A DNA stretch of 64,000 nt from NCBI RefSeq assembly GCF_016624945.1, contig NZ_JACVUI010000003.1, positions 372,001 through 436,000 on the forward strand, in the 5' to 3' direction. Of the stretch, positions 20,101-30,182 are shown piece after piece. This DNA comes from Acinetobacter sp. S54. Its GTDB lineage: Bacteria > Pseudomonadota > Gammaproteobacteria > Pseudomonadales > Moraxellaceae. The position numbers were made by a program, and so were the translations under genes. The notes below the pieces were generated by a model. That model did not search any database. It was not told the origin of the DNA and was given only the letters and a program-made list of their open reading frames with translations. Numbering within the stretch: the first letter of the stretch is position 1; each line of letters begins with the position of its first letter.

Positions 20101-20896
20101 TGGAAATACCCGGGCCATCATAAACACCTTTGCCATTGGATGCCTGTCCAATAGCATGAATCGCCTGAGTATAGTCATTGAAATAACGTTCGGCATCATG
20201 CTCTGTTAGAGCCGCTTCGCCTAACATATCGTACGAGTAACGGAAGCCTTTGTCTTCGAGAGACTTGGCATGATTTAAGGCTTCTTCAATGGTTTCACCT
20301 GTGACAAATTGCTCACCCATCATACGCATGGCGACATCAACCGCTTTGCGGATCACACCACGGCCGCTACGCGCAAGAATTGATGTTAATAAACCAGATA
20401 AGCTACCTTGTTTTGGGGTTTCCATAAGTTTGCCAGTCAACATTAAACCCCATGCCGCAGCATTGACAAACATCAAGCTGCTTTGACCGACATGGTCTTT
20501 CCAGTTACCTTGATTAATCTTGTCTCGAATAAGAAGGTCACGTGTTGCTGCATCTGGAATACGTAGCAGCGCCTCAGCCAGACACATAAGCGCTATGCCT
20601 TCCTGAGAAGAAAGCGAAAACTCTTGTAATAACCCTTGAACAATACCCGCTTTGCCGGAAGATACTTTGCGTTCACGTAAAGCATTGGCAAGATCAAACG
20701 CCAGTTCATATATTTTATGGTCAAGTTCGTCTGAAATCGAGGCGGCTTTAAGCAGCGTTTCGACGGTTTCGGGTTCTGGACGACGCCATGCAGTATTTAT
20801 TCGCTCTTCCAGTTCACTTTTTTCTTTAAACTCAGTGATATATCCGAAATGAGGTTTTGCTGTGTCCATATTTGGGTCGGTATCCATCATGTTCAT
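17126..20896 (-). CDS. putA: bifunctional proline dehydrogenase / glutamate-semialdehyde dehydrogenase (PutA without DNA-binding domain)
   Basis: A 1256-residue PutA oxidising proline to glutamate by an FAD-dependent dehydrogenase followed by an NAD-dependent aldehyde dehydrogenase. The proline dehydrogenase barrel includes MIRLVKGAYWDSEIKKAQ. The aldehyde dehydrogenase part has LCISPWNFPLAIFTGQ, the glutamate in IAETGGQNAMIV and catalytic Cys in SAGQRCSALR. A ~200-residue C-terminal domain follows, as in long (type B) PutAs. The ribbon-helix-helix repressor domain of E. coli PutA is missing: catalytic-domain sequence starts within ~50 residues. Regulation therefore falls to the divergent Lrp-type gene. 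An upstream in-frame start would add 20 residues; the ATG after a GGAA sequence is preferred. Confidence 0.95.
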   Translation of the reverse strand: MNMMDTDPNMDTAKPHFGYITEFKEKSELEERINTAWRRPEPETVETLLKAASISDELDHKIYELAFDLANALRERKVSSGKAGIVQGLLQEFSLSSQEGIALMCLAEALLRIPDAATRDLLIRDKINQGNWKDHVGQSSLMFVNAAAWGLMLTGKLMETPKQGSLSGLLTSILARSGRGVIRKAVDVAMRMMGEQFVTGETIEEALNHAKSLEDKGFRYSYDMLGEAALTEHDAERYFNDYTQAIHAIGQASNGKGVYDGPGISIKLSALHPRYQRSQIARVHDELYGKVFELAQLAKKYDIGLNIDAEETDRLEISLELLERLCFEPALSNWKGIGFVIQAYQKRCFYVVDYVVDLAKRSQKRLMIRLVKGAYWDSEIKKAQIDGMDDYPVFTRKVHTDLSYIACAKKLLTAPEQIYPQFATHNAQSLATIYQLADPEKYYTGQYEFQCLHGMGEPLYEQVVGSRDNKKLGVPCRIYAPVGNHETLLAYLVRRLLENGANTSFVNRIADQNLKIEDLIQSPFKDIYSVAAREGQVGLKHPAIPLPHDLYGNLRQNSVGFDLANDATLSKLNETAQQLENKVWESKSLLADNVHQVDVSPQALLNPAMHQDIVGYVQEATLEHVEVALNSATQAQQLWANTAKIQRAAALKKAADLMESRMQELLVLLCREAGKTYANAIAEVREAVDFLRYYATQIESLNSTTLIQPLGTVLCISPWNFPLAIFTGQIAAALAAGNCVIAKPAEQTPLIAAQAVHLLHEAGVPGEVLQLLPGRGEIIGAKLSSDDRIQGIMFTGSTEVAKILQKAVAKRLSPSGQSIPLIAETGGQNAMIVDSSALTEQVVIDVVNSAFDSAGQRCSALRILCVQEDNAKTLVTMLKGAMQQLIMGNPFILKTDIGPVIDAEAKQTIDQHIQKMRSKGYPVHQLIFNDDASQQIEFNQGTFVRPTLIELPNLDDLEREVFGPVLHVITYKHGEVQQLLKRINAKGYGLTMGLHTRIDETINTVVQHAGVGNLYINRNIVGAVVGVQPFGGEGLSGTGPKAGGPLYLYRLMADCSEKMLQLPFGVKAEKISEPFPQLTLFREFFAWVKQQYPQQKFPNVVPINVGHAFDLQGPTGETNRYMMLPRKRVLALANNELDMIHQILAIFAVNSQVALLQNSPLLQRFGQQLPKAIRQAIIEIDHVEHGDFDAVLHHGSTEELQALQIQIANRKGAIVGITHMENAEQMIPLERLVIEHAISINTAAAGGNASLMTMSE

Positions 20897-20968
20897 GTCA
20901 AATTCCAGTGACGATCTCACTCCAATATTGTGAGATAGGTTTAGATAATTTATCATTACAAAATAATT

Positions 20969-20996
20969 ACCGAATAACTCACTATAATATCGGTAT
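20969..20996. promoter_or_regulatory. candidate operator between putA and putR
   Basis: Inverted repeat TACCGA-N16-TCGGTA in the AT-rich gap between the divergent putA and Lrp-type regulator. Position and symmetry suit binding by the regulator. No binding evidence can be read from sequence. Confidence 0.4.
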
Positions 20997-21030
20997 TTTT
21001 TAGTGAAATATTTTGTCTTGAGGGTGGTTT

Positions 21031-21519
21031 ATGTCGCTGGATCGCGTAGATTTAAAAATTCTTGATATTCTTCAAGAAGATGGAAAGATTTCTAATACAA
21101 AATTGGCTGAAACCGTTAATCTTTCTGCAACCGCAGTAATGGCGCGAGTGCAAAAACTGACTAAGGAAGAATTTATAATCGGTTATGAGGCAAAGCTAAA
21201 TCCAGAGAAGCTTAATGCCAGTTTTCTGGTATTTGTAGAGGTTTTGCTGGATAAAACTACCTCTAATGGCTTAAATGAATTTATTGAAGCAGTATTGGAA
21301 TATCCTGAAATAGTAGAATGTCATATGACCAGCGGCGGTTTTGATTTTCTAATGAAAGTTCGTAGTTCCAACATGGAAGAATATCGTAAGTTTGCAGGAG
21401 AAACGCTATGGCAATTACCTGGCGTTAAAGAAACGCGCAGTTATCCTGTGATGCAAGTGGTTAAAGAAACTTCTAAAATTAAACTACCAAAGCGAAACAT
21501 AAAAAAAGGGACTCCTTAA
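21031..21519 (+). CDS. putR: Lrp/AsnC-family regulator of proline catabolism
   Basis: A 162-residue Lrp/AsnC regulator. The N-terminal winged helix opens with LDRVDLKILDILQEDGKISN followed by the recognition helix region LSATAVMARVQKL. The C-terminal RAM (ligand-binding, oligomerising) domain includes VECHMTSGGFDFLMKVR. It is divergent from putA and convergent with putP, the arrangement typical of PutR, which activates putA in response to proline in several proteobacteria. The name rests on context plus family, not on a specific sequence mark. The transcript ends in a hairpin overlapping its stop codon. Confidence 0.88.
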   Translation: MSLDRVDLKILDILQEDGKISNTKLAETVNLSATAVMARVQKLTKEEFIIGYEAKLNPEKLNASFLVFVEVLLDKTTSNGLNEFIEAVLEYPEIVECHMTSGGFDFLMKVRSSNMEEYRKFAGETLWQLPGVKETRSYPVMQVVKETSKIKLPKRNIKKGTP

Positions 21520-21532
21520 AGTCCCTAATTTT
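21507..21532. terminator. shared terminator between putR and putP
   Basis: Hairpin AGGGACT / AGTCCCT with A-run before and T-run after; it overlaps the last codons of putR. Confidence 0.85.
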
Positions 21533-21552
21533 AAAATAAAAAACTCTAGAAA

Positions 21553-23046
21553 TTATTTTGATTCATGATATATACGATCAGCCTCTTCAAAACGATCGGT
21601 CACTTCTCTACCTGGCTGTTTACCTAACAGGCTAACAATGACAATCGTAATAGTTGCTAAAACGAAGCCTGGAATAATTTCGTAAATACCCGTTGATGCA
21701 AATAAGTTTTTCCAGCCAATGACTACAACTGCACCCACAATCATTCCAGTTAAAGCGCCGTTTAAAGTCATGCGTTTCCAGAACAAAGATAGAATAATCA
21801 GAGGACCAAAAGCCGCACCAAAACCTGCCCATGCATAGGCAACTAAACCTAAAACTTTACTTTCAGGATTACTGGCTAACCAGATCGCAAATACTGAAAT
21901 TGCCAGTACCATCAAACGACCAACCCAGACTAATTCTTTTTGAGAGGCATTTTTACGCAGGAAAGATTTATAAAAATCTTCAGTCAATGTGCTTGAACAA
22001 ACTAGAAGTTGGCAGCTTAAAGTACTCATAACCGCAGATAAAATACCTGCCATAATAATTCCCGCTACCCACGGATTAAATAAAATCTGTGCCAGCTCCA
22101 TAAAGACCAGCTCAGAGTTTCTGCCCACATTTCCTGCAAGTTCAGGATGCAATTGGAAAAATGCGATACCAAAGAAGCCCGCACCAACCGCGCCACCCAG
22201 ACATAAAATCATCCACGACATGCCGATACGACGCGCAGCAGGAATCGATTTAACTGAATCGGCAGCCATAAAACGCACCAAAATATGCGGCTGACCAAAA
22301 TAACCTAAACCCCATGCGGTTGCAGAAATAATGGCAATAAAACTTACTCCTGAAAGCATATTAAATGCATGAGGGCGAGCAGTATCAATCAATTGGGTAA
22401 ATTGTTGTTGACCGTCACCTATTGCTAGATAAGCAAAGATAGGAGTGAGCATCAAGGCAAAAAACATCATGCCTGCCTGAAAAGTATCTGTCCAACTAAT
22501 AGCAAGGAAACCGCCAATACAGACGTAACTAATGGTAGCAATCGCACTAACCCATAAAGCAGTGTGATATTCCATACCAAAAATCGTTTCAAATAACCGC
22601 GCACCTGCAACCATGCCAGAAGCACAATAAATTGAGAAGAAAATCAAAATGATAAGGGCAGAAGAAACACGTAATAACTTCTTGGTGTCATTAAAGCGAT
22701 TGGTAAAATAATCGGGAAGGGTCAGTGAGTTTGACTGAACTTCGGTATGTACACGCAGGCGACCCGCAACAAATAACCAGTTGAGCCATGCACCAATAAT
22801 CAAGCCAATAGCGATCCATGCTTCTGAAAGCCCGGATAAATAAATGGCGCCGGGTAAGCCCATGAGTAACCACCCACTCATGTCTGATGCACCAGCTGAC
22901 AATGCAGTAACGAAACTTCCGAGGCTTCGTCCACCTAAAATATAATCTGAAAAGTCTCTAGTAGCTCTGTAAGCGTAGAGACCAATACAGACCATTGCCA
23001 CGATGTAGAATAAAAACGTGATAATGGTTGGATTGATAGAATTCAT
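21553..23046 (-). CDS. putP: sodium/proline symporter
   Basis: A 497-residue member of the sodium:solute symporter family with about 13 membrane helices. PutP hallmarks are visible: YRATRDFSDYILGGRSLGSF after helix 1, ALSAGASDMSGWLLMGLPGA (sodium and proline contacts), and GYFGQPHILVRFMAADS. It imports proline for the adjacent putA. Length matches E. coli PutP (502). It is convergent with putR, so it is transcribed separately from putA and probably under the same control. Confidence 0.95.
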   Translation of the reverse strand: MNSINPTIITFLFYIVAMVCIGLYAYRATRDFSDYILGGRSLGSFVTALSAGASDMSGWLLMGLPGAIYLSGLSEAWIAIGLIIGAWLNWLFVAGRLRVHTEVQSNSLTLPDYFTNRFNDTKKLLRVSSALIILIFFSIYCASGMVAGARLFETIFGMEYHTALWVSAIATISYVCIGGFLAISWTDTFQAGMMFFALMLTPIFAYLAIGDGQQQFTQLIDTARPHAFNMLSGVSFIAIISATAWGLGYFGQPHILVRFMAADSVKSIPAARRIGMSWMILCLGGAVGAGFFGIAFFQLHPELAGNVGRNSELVFMELAQILFNPWVAGIIMAGILSAVMSTLSCQLLVCSSTLTEDFYKSFLRKNASQKELVWVGRLMVLAISVFAIWLASNPESKVLGLVAYAWAGFGAAFGPLIILSLFWKRMTLNGALTGMIVGAVVVIGWKNLFASTGIYEIIPGFVLATITIVIVSLLGKQPGREVTDRFEEADRIYHESK

Positions 23047-23385
23047 GTGTGGGACCTATCCTTATGTGCATTTACGCGAGTAATCAACCAGTCCAAAAAA
23101 ATTTGGTTGCCTAAAAATAAGGCGTTGATTCAAACACGGATGCGAAAACATTAACTGTTAATTTTAAGTATATATAATGTAAATTTGTGTAAAAAAATCT
23201 TGTGTAAAATAATTATTTAATATCTTTTATATTTCAATTAATTAGAAATATTCACTTGAATTTATTGTTAGAATAGCTGATCAATTAAACAAAAATAGCA
23301 TAATTGTTCAGCAATATGATTAAAATATAAGCGGTATTGTTATTTTATATTGATGAAAGAATAAACGGTTAGTCATTTAAAAGCA
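23047..23385. other. AT-rich gene-free gap upstream of putP
   Basis: A 339-base stretch with no plausible ORF. Near putP it has a weak inverted repeat CAACCA / TGGTTG (about 23082-23109) with a long A/T loop that could affect the putP leader. The rest is very AT-rich and presumably holds the putP promoter. I cannot fix a -35/-10 pair with confidence. Confidence 0.5.
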
Positions 23386-24090
23386 TCATAAGTGCTTTAT
23401 CAACTTTTCAAAAAGCTGTTTCATGCCTTCAGATGCAGTTTTTTTGATTAAGTAATATTGAGAAGGAACTCTAGAGTAATCTGCTTTAGGATCAATATAA
23501 AATGCTTCACAATAGGATGGGATCTCATGAATTAATCCAGCCACAGGATATACACTTAAAGTGGAACCAATTACGATAAAAATATCAGCATCGTTTAGAA
23601 GATGAATTGCATCGTCATAGGCGGGAACCGCTTCACCAAACCAGACTACATGTGGACGCAATGGGAAACCTTCAGGGCATTTATCATGTTGTAGATGGAG
23701 TTCATTTCCTTCAATTTGATAAAATTGCTGGGTAAATTGAGCCGAAGGGCCCGAGCTTTTAGCTAAACGAATGTTGCCATGTAAATGTAATACATTGCTG
23801 GAGCCAGCCCGTTCATGTAAATCGTCTATATTTTGTGTAATAACTTGGACATTATAATATTGTTCAAGGTCTGCAATATATTGATGTGCAATATTAGGTT
23901 CGGCAGAAATAATATTTTGGCGCCGTTCATTATAAAATCGTTGTACGAGTTCTGGATTGCGTTGCCATGCTTCAGGTGTTGCGACATCCTCGATTTGATA
24001 ATTTTCCCATAATCCATTGCTGTCACGAAAAGTGCTAATGCCACTTTCTGCACTCATGCCTGCGCCAGAGAAAATCACCAAATTTTTCAT
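23386..24090 (-). CDS. Sir2-family NAD-dependent protein deacylase with degenerate zinc ribbon
   Basis: A 234-residue sirtuin. NAD-binding GAGMSAESGISTFRDSNGLW, the ribose-binding TQNIDDLHERAG, and catalytic His in HLHGNIRLA are intact, as is LRPHVVWFGE near residue 155. The zinc-ribbon segment between HGN and LRPHVV contains only one cysteine (HDKCPEG), whereas typical bacterial CobB proteins have three or four ligands. It may still deacylate lysines, but stability must come without the usual zinc site. The ATG start with AAAGG upstream is preferred over a GTG two codons earlier. Monocistronic. Confidence 0.85.
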   Translation of the reverse strand: MKNLVIFSGAGMSAESGISTFRDSNGLWENYQIEDVATPEAWQRNPELVQRFYNERRQNIISAEPNIAHQYIADLEQYYNVQVITQNIDDLHERAGSSNVLHLHGNIRLAKSSGPSAQFTQQFYQIEGNELHLQHDKCPEGFPLRPHVVWFGEAVPAYDDAIHLLNDADIFIVIGSTLSVYPVAGLIHEIPSYCEAFYIDPKADYSRVPSQYYLIKKTASEGMKQLFEKLIKHL

Positions 24091-24177
24091 GCCCACTTAA
24101 CCTTTAGTTTTAAGATCATATTTTAGCTATATAAAGGTATAAAGAAATGAATTGATCTACAAGTATGGTTGGGTGTA

Positions 24178-24206
24178 AAAAATCCGCCAATTGGGCGGAC
24201 TTTTAA
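24178..24206 (-). terminator. intrinsic terminator of the MFS permease gene
   Basis: Hairpin GTCCGCCCA / TGGCGGAT on the minus strand followed by a T-run. Confidence 0.85.
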
Positions 24207-24222
24207 AGATTTGTTTAATCAC

Positions 24223-25518
24223 TTATTTATCGTGATGTAAATATTCTGGCTCTTTCGGCAGTCTAAAACTACAGAAGAAACAGATAATCAACATGACAAT
24301 GACATATATGAAGAACTCATTTTCAATGCCTGCTTGTTTAAATTGTAATGCAACAGCAGGTGCTGAACCTCCAAAGATCGCATTAGCAACAGCATATGAG
24401 AAACCTACACCGAGTGCACGAACATGAGGCGGGAACATTTCAGCCTTAATCAAACCGCTGATTGAAGTGTAGAAACTTAGAAACATCATTAAGAAGATGA
24501 GGAGTAAAGTTATAATCACAGGTGAATAACTAAAATGACGCATCGCAATTACCATGATCGGGTAGATCAGGATAGCACTGCCTGCACTAAAGGCTAACAT
24601 TGATGCACGACGACCAATTCGATCCGAAATCATACCAAATAGAGGCTGAGCAATCATGTAAACAAAGAGCGCACAGGTCATCATATAACCAACAGTCTTT
24701 CCATCAATCCCTAAACTAGTGATATAGGTTTTTGAATAAACCGTAAGAACGTAAAAAGTCAGTGAACCCGCTGAAGTATAACCTACAACTAGTAAGAAGG
24801 TTCCCCAATGCTTTTTAAATAGCTCACGCAATGAACCAGATTCTTTCTTCTCACTGTCTTCATGTGAAAGAGTTTCTTCTAGTTTGCTTCGAGCTAATAA
24901 AGAGACAATCGCTGCGATACCACCAATGACAAACGGAATACGCCAACCGCCATCCATTAATTGTTGTTCACTCATGAACGCCAGCAGAATTACCCCGACC
25001 AAGCTGGCTAATAACTGACCACCAGATAGCGTGACATATTGAAAAGATGCATAAAAACCGCGTTGACCTTTGAGTGCAATTTCACTCATGTAGGTTGCGA
25101 CAGCGCCATATTCACCGCCTACTGATAGACCTTGTAAAAGTCGAACCAGTAATAACAGGAATGGGGCAATCATGCCTACCTGATCATAAGTTGGTAAGAG
25201 TGCAAAAAGAAATGAACTGATGGCCATCAAAGCAATCGAAATAACCATTGATTGTTTACGACCATGTTTATCAGCAATTCGACCAAACAACCAGCTACCA
25301 ATAGGTCGCATAAAGAAACTTGCTGCGAATACACCCCATACATAAACTCCCTGAGCAGTAGAATTCATATCTGGTGCTGTTAATGCATGCTGGAAATACA
25401 TGGCAAATACAGCATAGATATAAAAATCGAACCATTCAACTAAGTTACCAGAGGATGCACCTACAATGCCCAATACACGTTTTTTCTTCTCTTCTTTGGT
25501 ATAAACGACTTCGCTCAT
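24223..25518 (-). CDS. MFS metabolite:H+ symporter, alpha-ketoglutarate permease-like
   Basis: A 431-residue, 12-helix major facilitator of the metabolite:H+ symporter group. The stretches GASSGNLVEWFDFYIYAVF, RPIGSWLFGRIADKHGRKQS and QGLSVGGEYGAVATYMSEIA are nearly those of E. coli KgtP, so dicarboxylate (2-oxoglutarate) uptake is the best guess. Related ProP-like carriers transport betaine or citrate, so the substrate is not certain. Monocistronic with a clear terminator; the 355-base upstream gap should hold its promoter. Confidence 0.85.
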   Translation of the reverse strand: MSEVVYTKEEKKKRVLGIVGASSGNLVEWFDFYIYAVFAMYFQHALTAPDMNSTAQGVYVWGVFAASFFMRPIGSWLFGRIADKHGRKQSMVISIALMAISSFLFALLPTYDQVGMIAPFLLLLVRLLQGLSVGGEYGAVATYMSEIALKGQRGFYASFQYVTLSGGQLLASLVGVILLAFMSEQQLMDGGWRIPFVIGGIAAIVSLLARSKLEETLSHEDSEKKESGSLRELFKKHWGTFLLVVGYTSAGSLTFYVLTVYSKTYITSLGIDGKTVGYMMTCALFVYMIAQPLFGMISDRIGRRASMLAFSAGSAILIYPIMVIAMRHFSYSPVIITLLLIFLMMFLSFYTSISGLIKAEMFPPHVRALGVGFSYAVANAIFGGSAPAVALQFKQAGIENEFFIYVIVMLIICFFCSFRLPKEPEYLHHDK

Positions 25519-25873
25519 ATAAATATCCTATGTCCATTTATTCCTAATATCATTTGCCTTGTTACCAAAGCCTTTGCCCTAAAAAAACAAAAAAATTATA
25601 AGCCGTTATTAAGAATACTCCTGTTACAGAGTCACAATCTATAGTAATTAGTTACAGTTTAGGCGCGAGTTGAAAAAATTATAGAAATAGTTGTAAAAAT
25701 AATCTTTAAATAACAATGTATTAAATTTTTTCATGCACCTTTAGTTTAATGTAAAATTGTTTGAATAATAAAACATCATTTTGATAGTTGAAATCAAAAT
25801 TCGCTAAAGGTTTAGTGAAGGAAAAATAAGTTTCAATAAAAAATGCAAACGAAATATTTCGTTTTATCAGTTT
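25519..25873. other. gene-free gap between the permease and a hydrolase gene
   Basis: A 355-base AT-rich region containing the permease promoter region and, at 25847-25864, a hairpin AAACGAAA / TTTCGTTT that sits just past the hydrolase stop on the minus strand and is followed there by T residues, so it is the likely hydrolase terminator. I see no ORF. Confidence 0.55.
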
Positions 25874-26791
25874 TTAGGACGTTTCAAGCCGATGAAGAAA
25901 TTTTCGTATTTCCTGACTAAATTTCTTGGGTTCGGTTAGTAAAGGGGTATGTCCTGAACGTTTAAAATAAATGGGGCGAGATCTTTTAACACTTTTTGCT
26001 ACAATGGTTTGACCTGTTTCAGGATAAAGCGTGGAGTTTTGACCAATAAAAAATGTAGTTGGACACTCAAGTTGCGTTAATGCCTGACGATAATCTTCCT
26101 GATGATTTAAATAATTTTTTACATACCAGTGTAGATAATCAATACGCTGAATGGGGAGTAGATATTTTTGTAGTGGTGGTTTATTTAAAGCAACTTTAAA
26201 GACAATCGAACTATACTTGTTACTACTTTGAAGCTCAATAAACTCTGCCCAGAGTTGGACTAATTGTTGACGGTCTGCAAAAGGTAAATCACTTAGATAA
26301 ACCGCATTTGGATAGCCATTTAATAAATCATCTAAATCTGTTAGTAGAGTTTTAAAAGCATCATGCTTAGAGCCAAAAAGGCCAAATTGCCAAGATTCGT
26401 CAACGGTAATTTTAGGTGTTTGATCAATATGCAAATAAGCTTTTAATTGTTGTGCCAAATGGCCATGTTGCATCCCATGCATTGCTGTTGTTGCGCCCAT
26501 GGAATAACCCATTAGGATAAAATTTTGAAGATTCAATTGCTCAATTAAGGTTTCGATATCACGCCAGTGACTTGAAATGGCATCTAAATCCTGAGGAATA
26601 GCGCAGTTTTTAGAATGACCGAAGCCACGCCAATCAGGAATAATAAATTCGTATTTATTTAAATGGGTAAAGATAAAAGGCAACCATTGCCAGCTCACCA
26701 TGCCAAGTCCTGATAAAACTAAAACAGGTTCACCACGTCCGATACGACGTACAAATAATTGTTCCTGATCAGGCATGGTATAAAAAGGCAT
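25874..26791 (-). CDS. alpha/beta-fold hydrolase
   Basis: A 305-residue alpha/beta hydrolase with oxyanion region LVLSGLGMVSWQWLPF, nucleophile elbow GYSMGATTA (Ser near residue 120) and a C-terminal His in SGHTPLLTEPKKF. No signal peptide. It lies 29 bases after a PadR-type regulator on the same strand and is probably in an operon with it, divergent from fadH. Substrate unknown; ester or lactone cleavage is the default family activity. Confidence 0.8.
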   Translation of the reverse strand: MPFYTMPDQEQLFVRRIGRGEPVLVLSGLGMVSWQWLPFIFTHLNKYEFIIPDWRGFGHSKNCAIPQDLDAISSHWRDIETLIEQLNLQNFILMGYSMGATTAMHGMQHGHLAQQLKAYLHIDQTPKITVDESWQFGLFGSKHDAFKTLLTDLDDLLNGYPNAVYLSDLPFADRQQLVQLWAEFIELQSSNKYSSIVFKVALNKPPLQKYLLPIQRIDYLHWYVKNYLNHQEDYRQALTQLECPTTFFIGQNSTLYPETGQTIVAKSVKRSRPIYFKRSGHTPLLTEPKKFSQEIRKFLHRLETS

Positions 26792-26820
26792 GTCATATTC
26801 CTCGTAGTGAAAAACCAGAT

Positions 26821-27363
26821 TTAAGTATTTTCAAATTGTTTAAGTTGTGGAATTACATCTTTTAGCCAGTCAATCCAGCCTTTTTCTAAGTTTATACCAA
26901 GTTCAAGAATTTTTTTGTGAATAAATAACACTCGATCTGGTTTGTTAGACGCTTTGAAGTCCTTATCATACATATTTTGGTAAATTTCCAGTTTATTTTT
27001 ATGCAAGGATAGATGTCTTTCTAATTCCAAGATGATTTGATTTCCTCCCAATTGTGCTTCAGCACGTAGTCGGACCATTAAATCTTCGCGTAATTGAGCA
27101 GGTTCGCTTTTTTGGATCAGCCAGTCCGCAAGCTCAATACGTCCGGGTTGTTCAACCTGATACGTTTTTTTACGGCTTTGTTCGTTTTCTTCTTCGATAG
27201 TCGAAATCCAGCCTTTCCCTAACATATTATTAAGTTCACGATAAATTTGCTGATGACTTGCATTCCAGAAAAAACCCATGGAACGATCAAAACGGCGTGC
27301 CAACTCAAAACCTGTACTTGGTTTTTCCAATAAGCTGGTGAGTAAAACGTGAGACAGTGACAT
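26821..27363 (-). CDS. PadR-family transcriptional regulator
   Basis: A 180-residue PadR regulator. The winged-helix N-terminus reads MSLSHVLLTSLLEKPSTGFE (the motif that opens most PadR proteins), with WNASHQQIYRELNNMLGKGW as recognition region, followed by a helical C-terminal (VirR-like) dimerisation domain. The frame is open 28 residues further upstream, but that would run through the operator region and lacks family sequence. It is divergent from fadH. Two ATGCAA(C/T)A-type palindromes in the gap are its likely sites, one close to each start. Confidence 0.85.
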   Translation of the reverse strand: MSLSHVLLTSLLEKPSTGFELARRFDRSMGFFWNASHQQIYRELNNMLGKGWISTIEEENEQSRKKTYQVEQPGRIELADWLIQKSEPAQLREDLMVRLRAEAQLGGNQIILELERHLSLHKNKLEIYQNMYDKDFKASNKPDRVLFIHKKILELGINLEKGWIDWLKDVIPQLKQFENT

Positions 27364-27396
27364 GGCAATCCAAAACATTTTGTGACTGATCAGATT

Positions 27397-27412
27397 ATGC
27401 AATATGTTGCAT
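27397..27412. promoter_or_regulatory. palindromic operator, copy 1
   Basis: 16-bp palindrome ATGCAATATGTTGCAT, 34 bases upstream of the PadR-type regulator start. It matches copy 2 in 14 of 16 positions. PadR proteins commonly bind ATGT/ACAT-like or similar dyads near their own promoter. Confidence 0.65.
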
Positions 27413-27414
27413 AA

Positions 27415-29511
<2,097 letters not shown>

Positions 29512-29518
29512 ACAAAAT

Positions 29519-29552
29519 GGGGTATTTTTCTCAAAGAAGATACCCTTATTTC
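29519..29552 (+). terminator. terminator of fadH
   Basis: Hairpin GGGTATT.. / ..AGATACCC with T residues after it, between fadH and the next gene. Confidence 0.65.
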
Positions 29553-29579
29553 ATAAATTAAATAAGTAAGGAAAATATA

Positions 29580-29987
29580 ATGGCATTTGCAACTACAAAA
29601 CAATCGTTAGAAAAATGGCATGACATGGTCAAATCAGGGAATTTGACAGATCTAAATGATTTATTGGCTGAAGATGTAGTTTTTCGCTCACCTGTTGCTT
29701 TTAAGCCTTATGAGGGAAAACATGTTGTCTATTTTATATTGACCAATGTGGTACAAATTTTTGAAAATTTTACTTACCATCGTGAGTTCTATACAGAAGA
29801 TGGAGAAAATGTTGTACTTGAATTTGCTGCGAATGTAGGCGAAAAATCGTTGAAAGGTATTGATATGATCCGTTTTAATGAGCAAGGTAAAATTATCGAT
29901 TTTGAAGTCATGATCCGTCCAATGAGTGGTTTGGCTGCTTTAGCTGAAAAAATGGGTGCAAGATTTGCAAAGTATCAACCAAACTAA
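29580..29987 (+). CDS. SnoaL/NTF2-like protein
   Basis: A 135-residue single-domain protein with an NTF2-like look: KWHDMVKSGNLTDLNDLLAE, VVFRSPVAFKPYEG, YHREFYTEDG and GIDMIRFNEQGKIIDFEVM. Such domains serve as small cyclases, isomerases or ligand-binding proteins. No catalytic assignment is possible. It is 68 bases downstream of fadH across a hairpin, so it may be partly cotranscribed with it. Confidence 0.8.
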   Translation: MAFATTKQSLEKWHDMVKSGNLTDLNDLLAEDVVFRSPVAFKPYEGKHVVYFILTNVVQIFENFTYHREFYTEDGENVVLEFAANVGEKSLKGIDMIRFNEQGKIIDFEVMIRPMSGLAALAEKMGARFAKYQPN

Positions 29988-30182
29988 TAGATAGAAAATG
30001 ACGTCAATATTTTTTGATTGATTCAATACGGTATTAAAATTTCTTAGGTGATATTTTTCGAGATGTTTAGTAATAGTTTCTATTCAAACAAAGAATTTTA
30101 GCTATTGATCTTTTCTCGTTGGGGAACGAATAGGTCGTCGCATTGAGGCGACAAATATTTAACTCATAGTCAGAGGTCGTTA

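Noticed and set aside
30116..30152. Two hairpins ahead of the YheT-like gene, the second with hexaloop ATTGAG (A1, G4), resembling an ANTAR target
   Set aside because: The first hairpin has a four-base loop (GGGG), and the context is unrelated to nitrate, so the A1/G4 match is probably chance.
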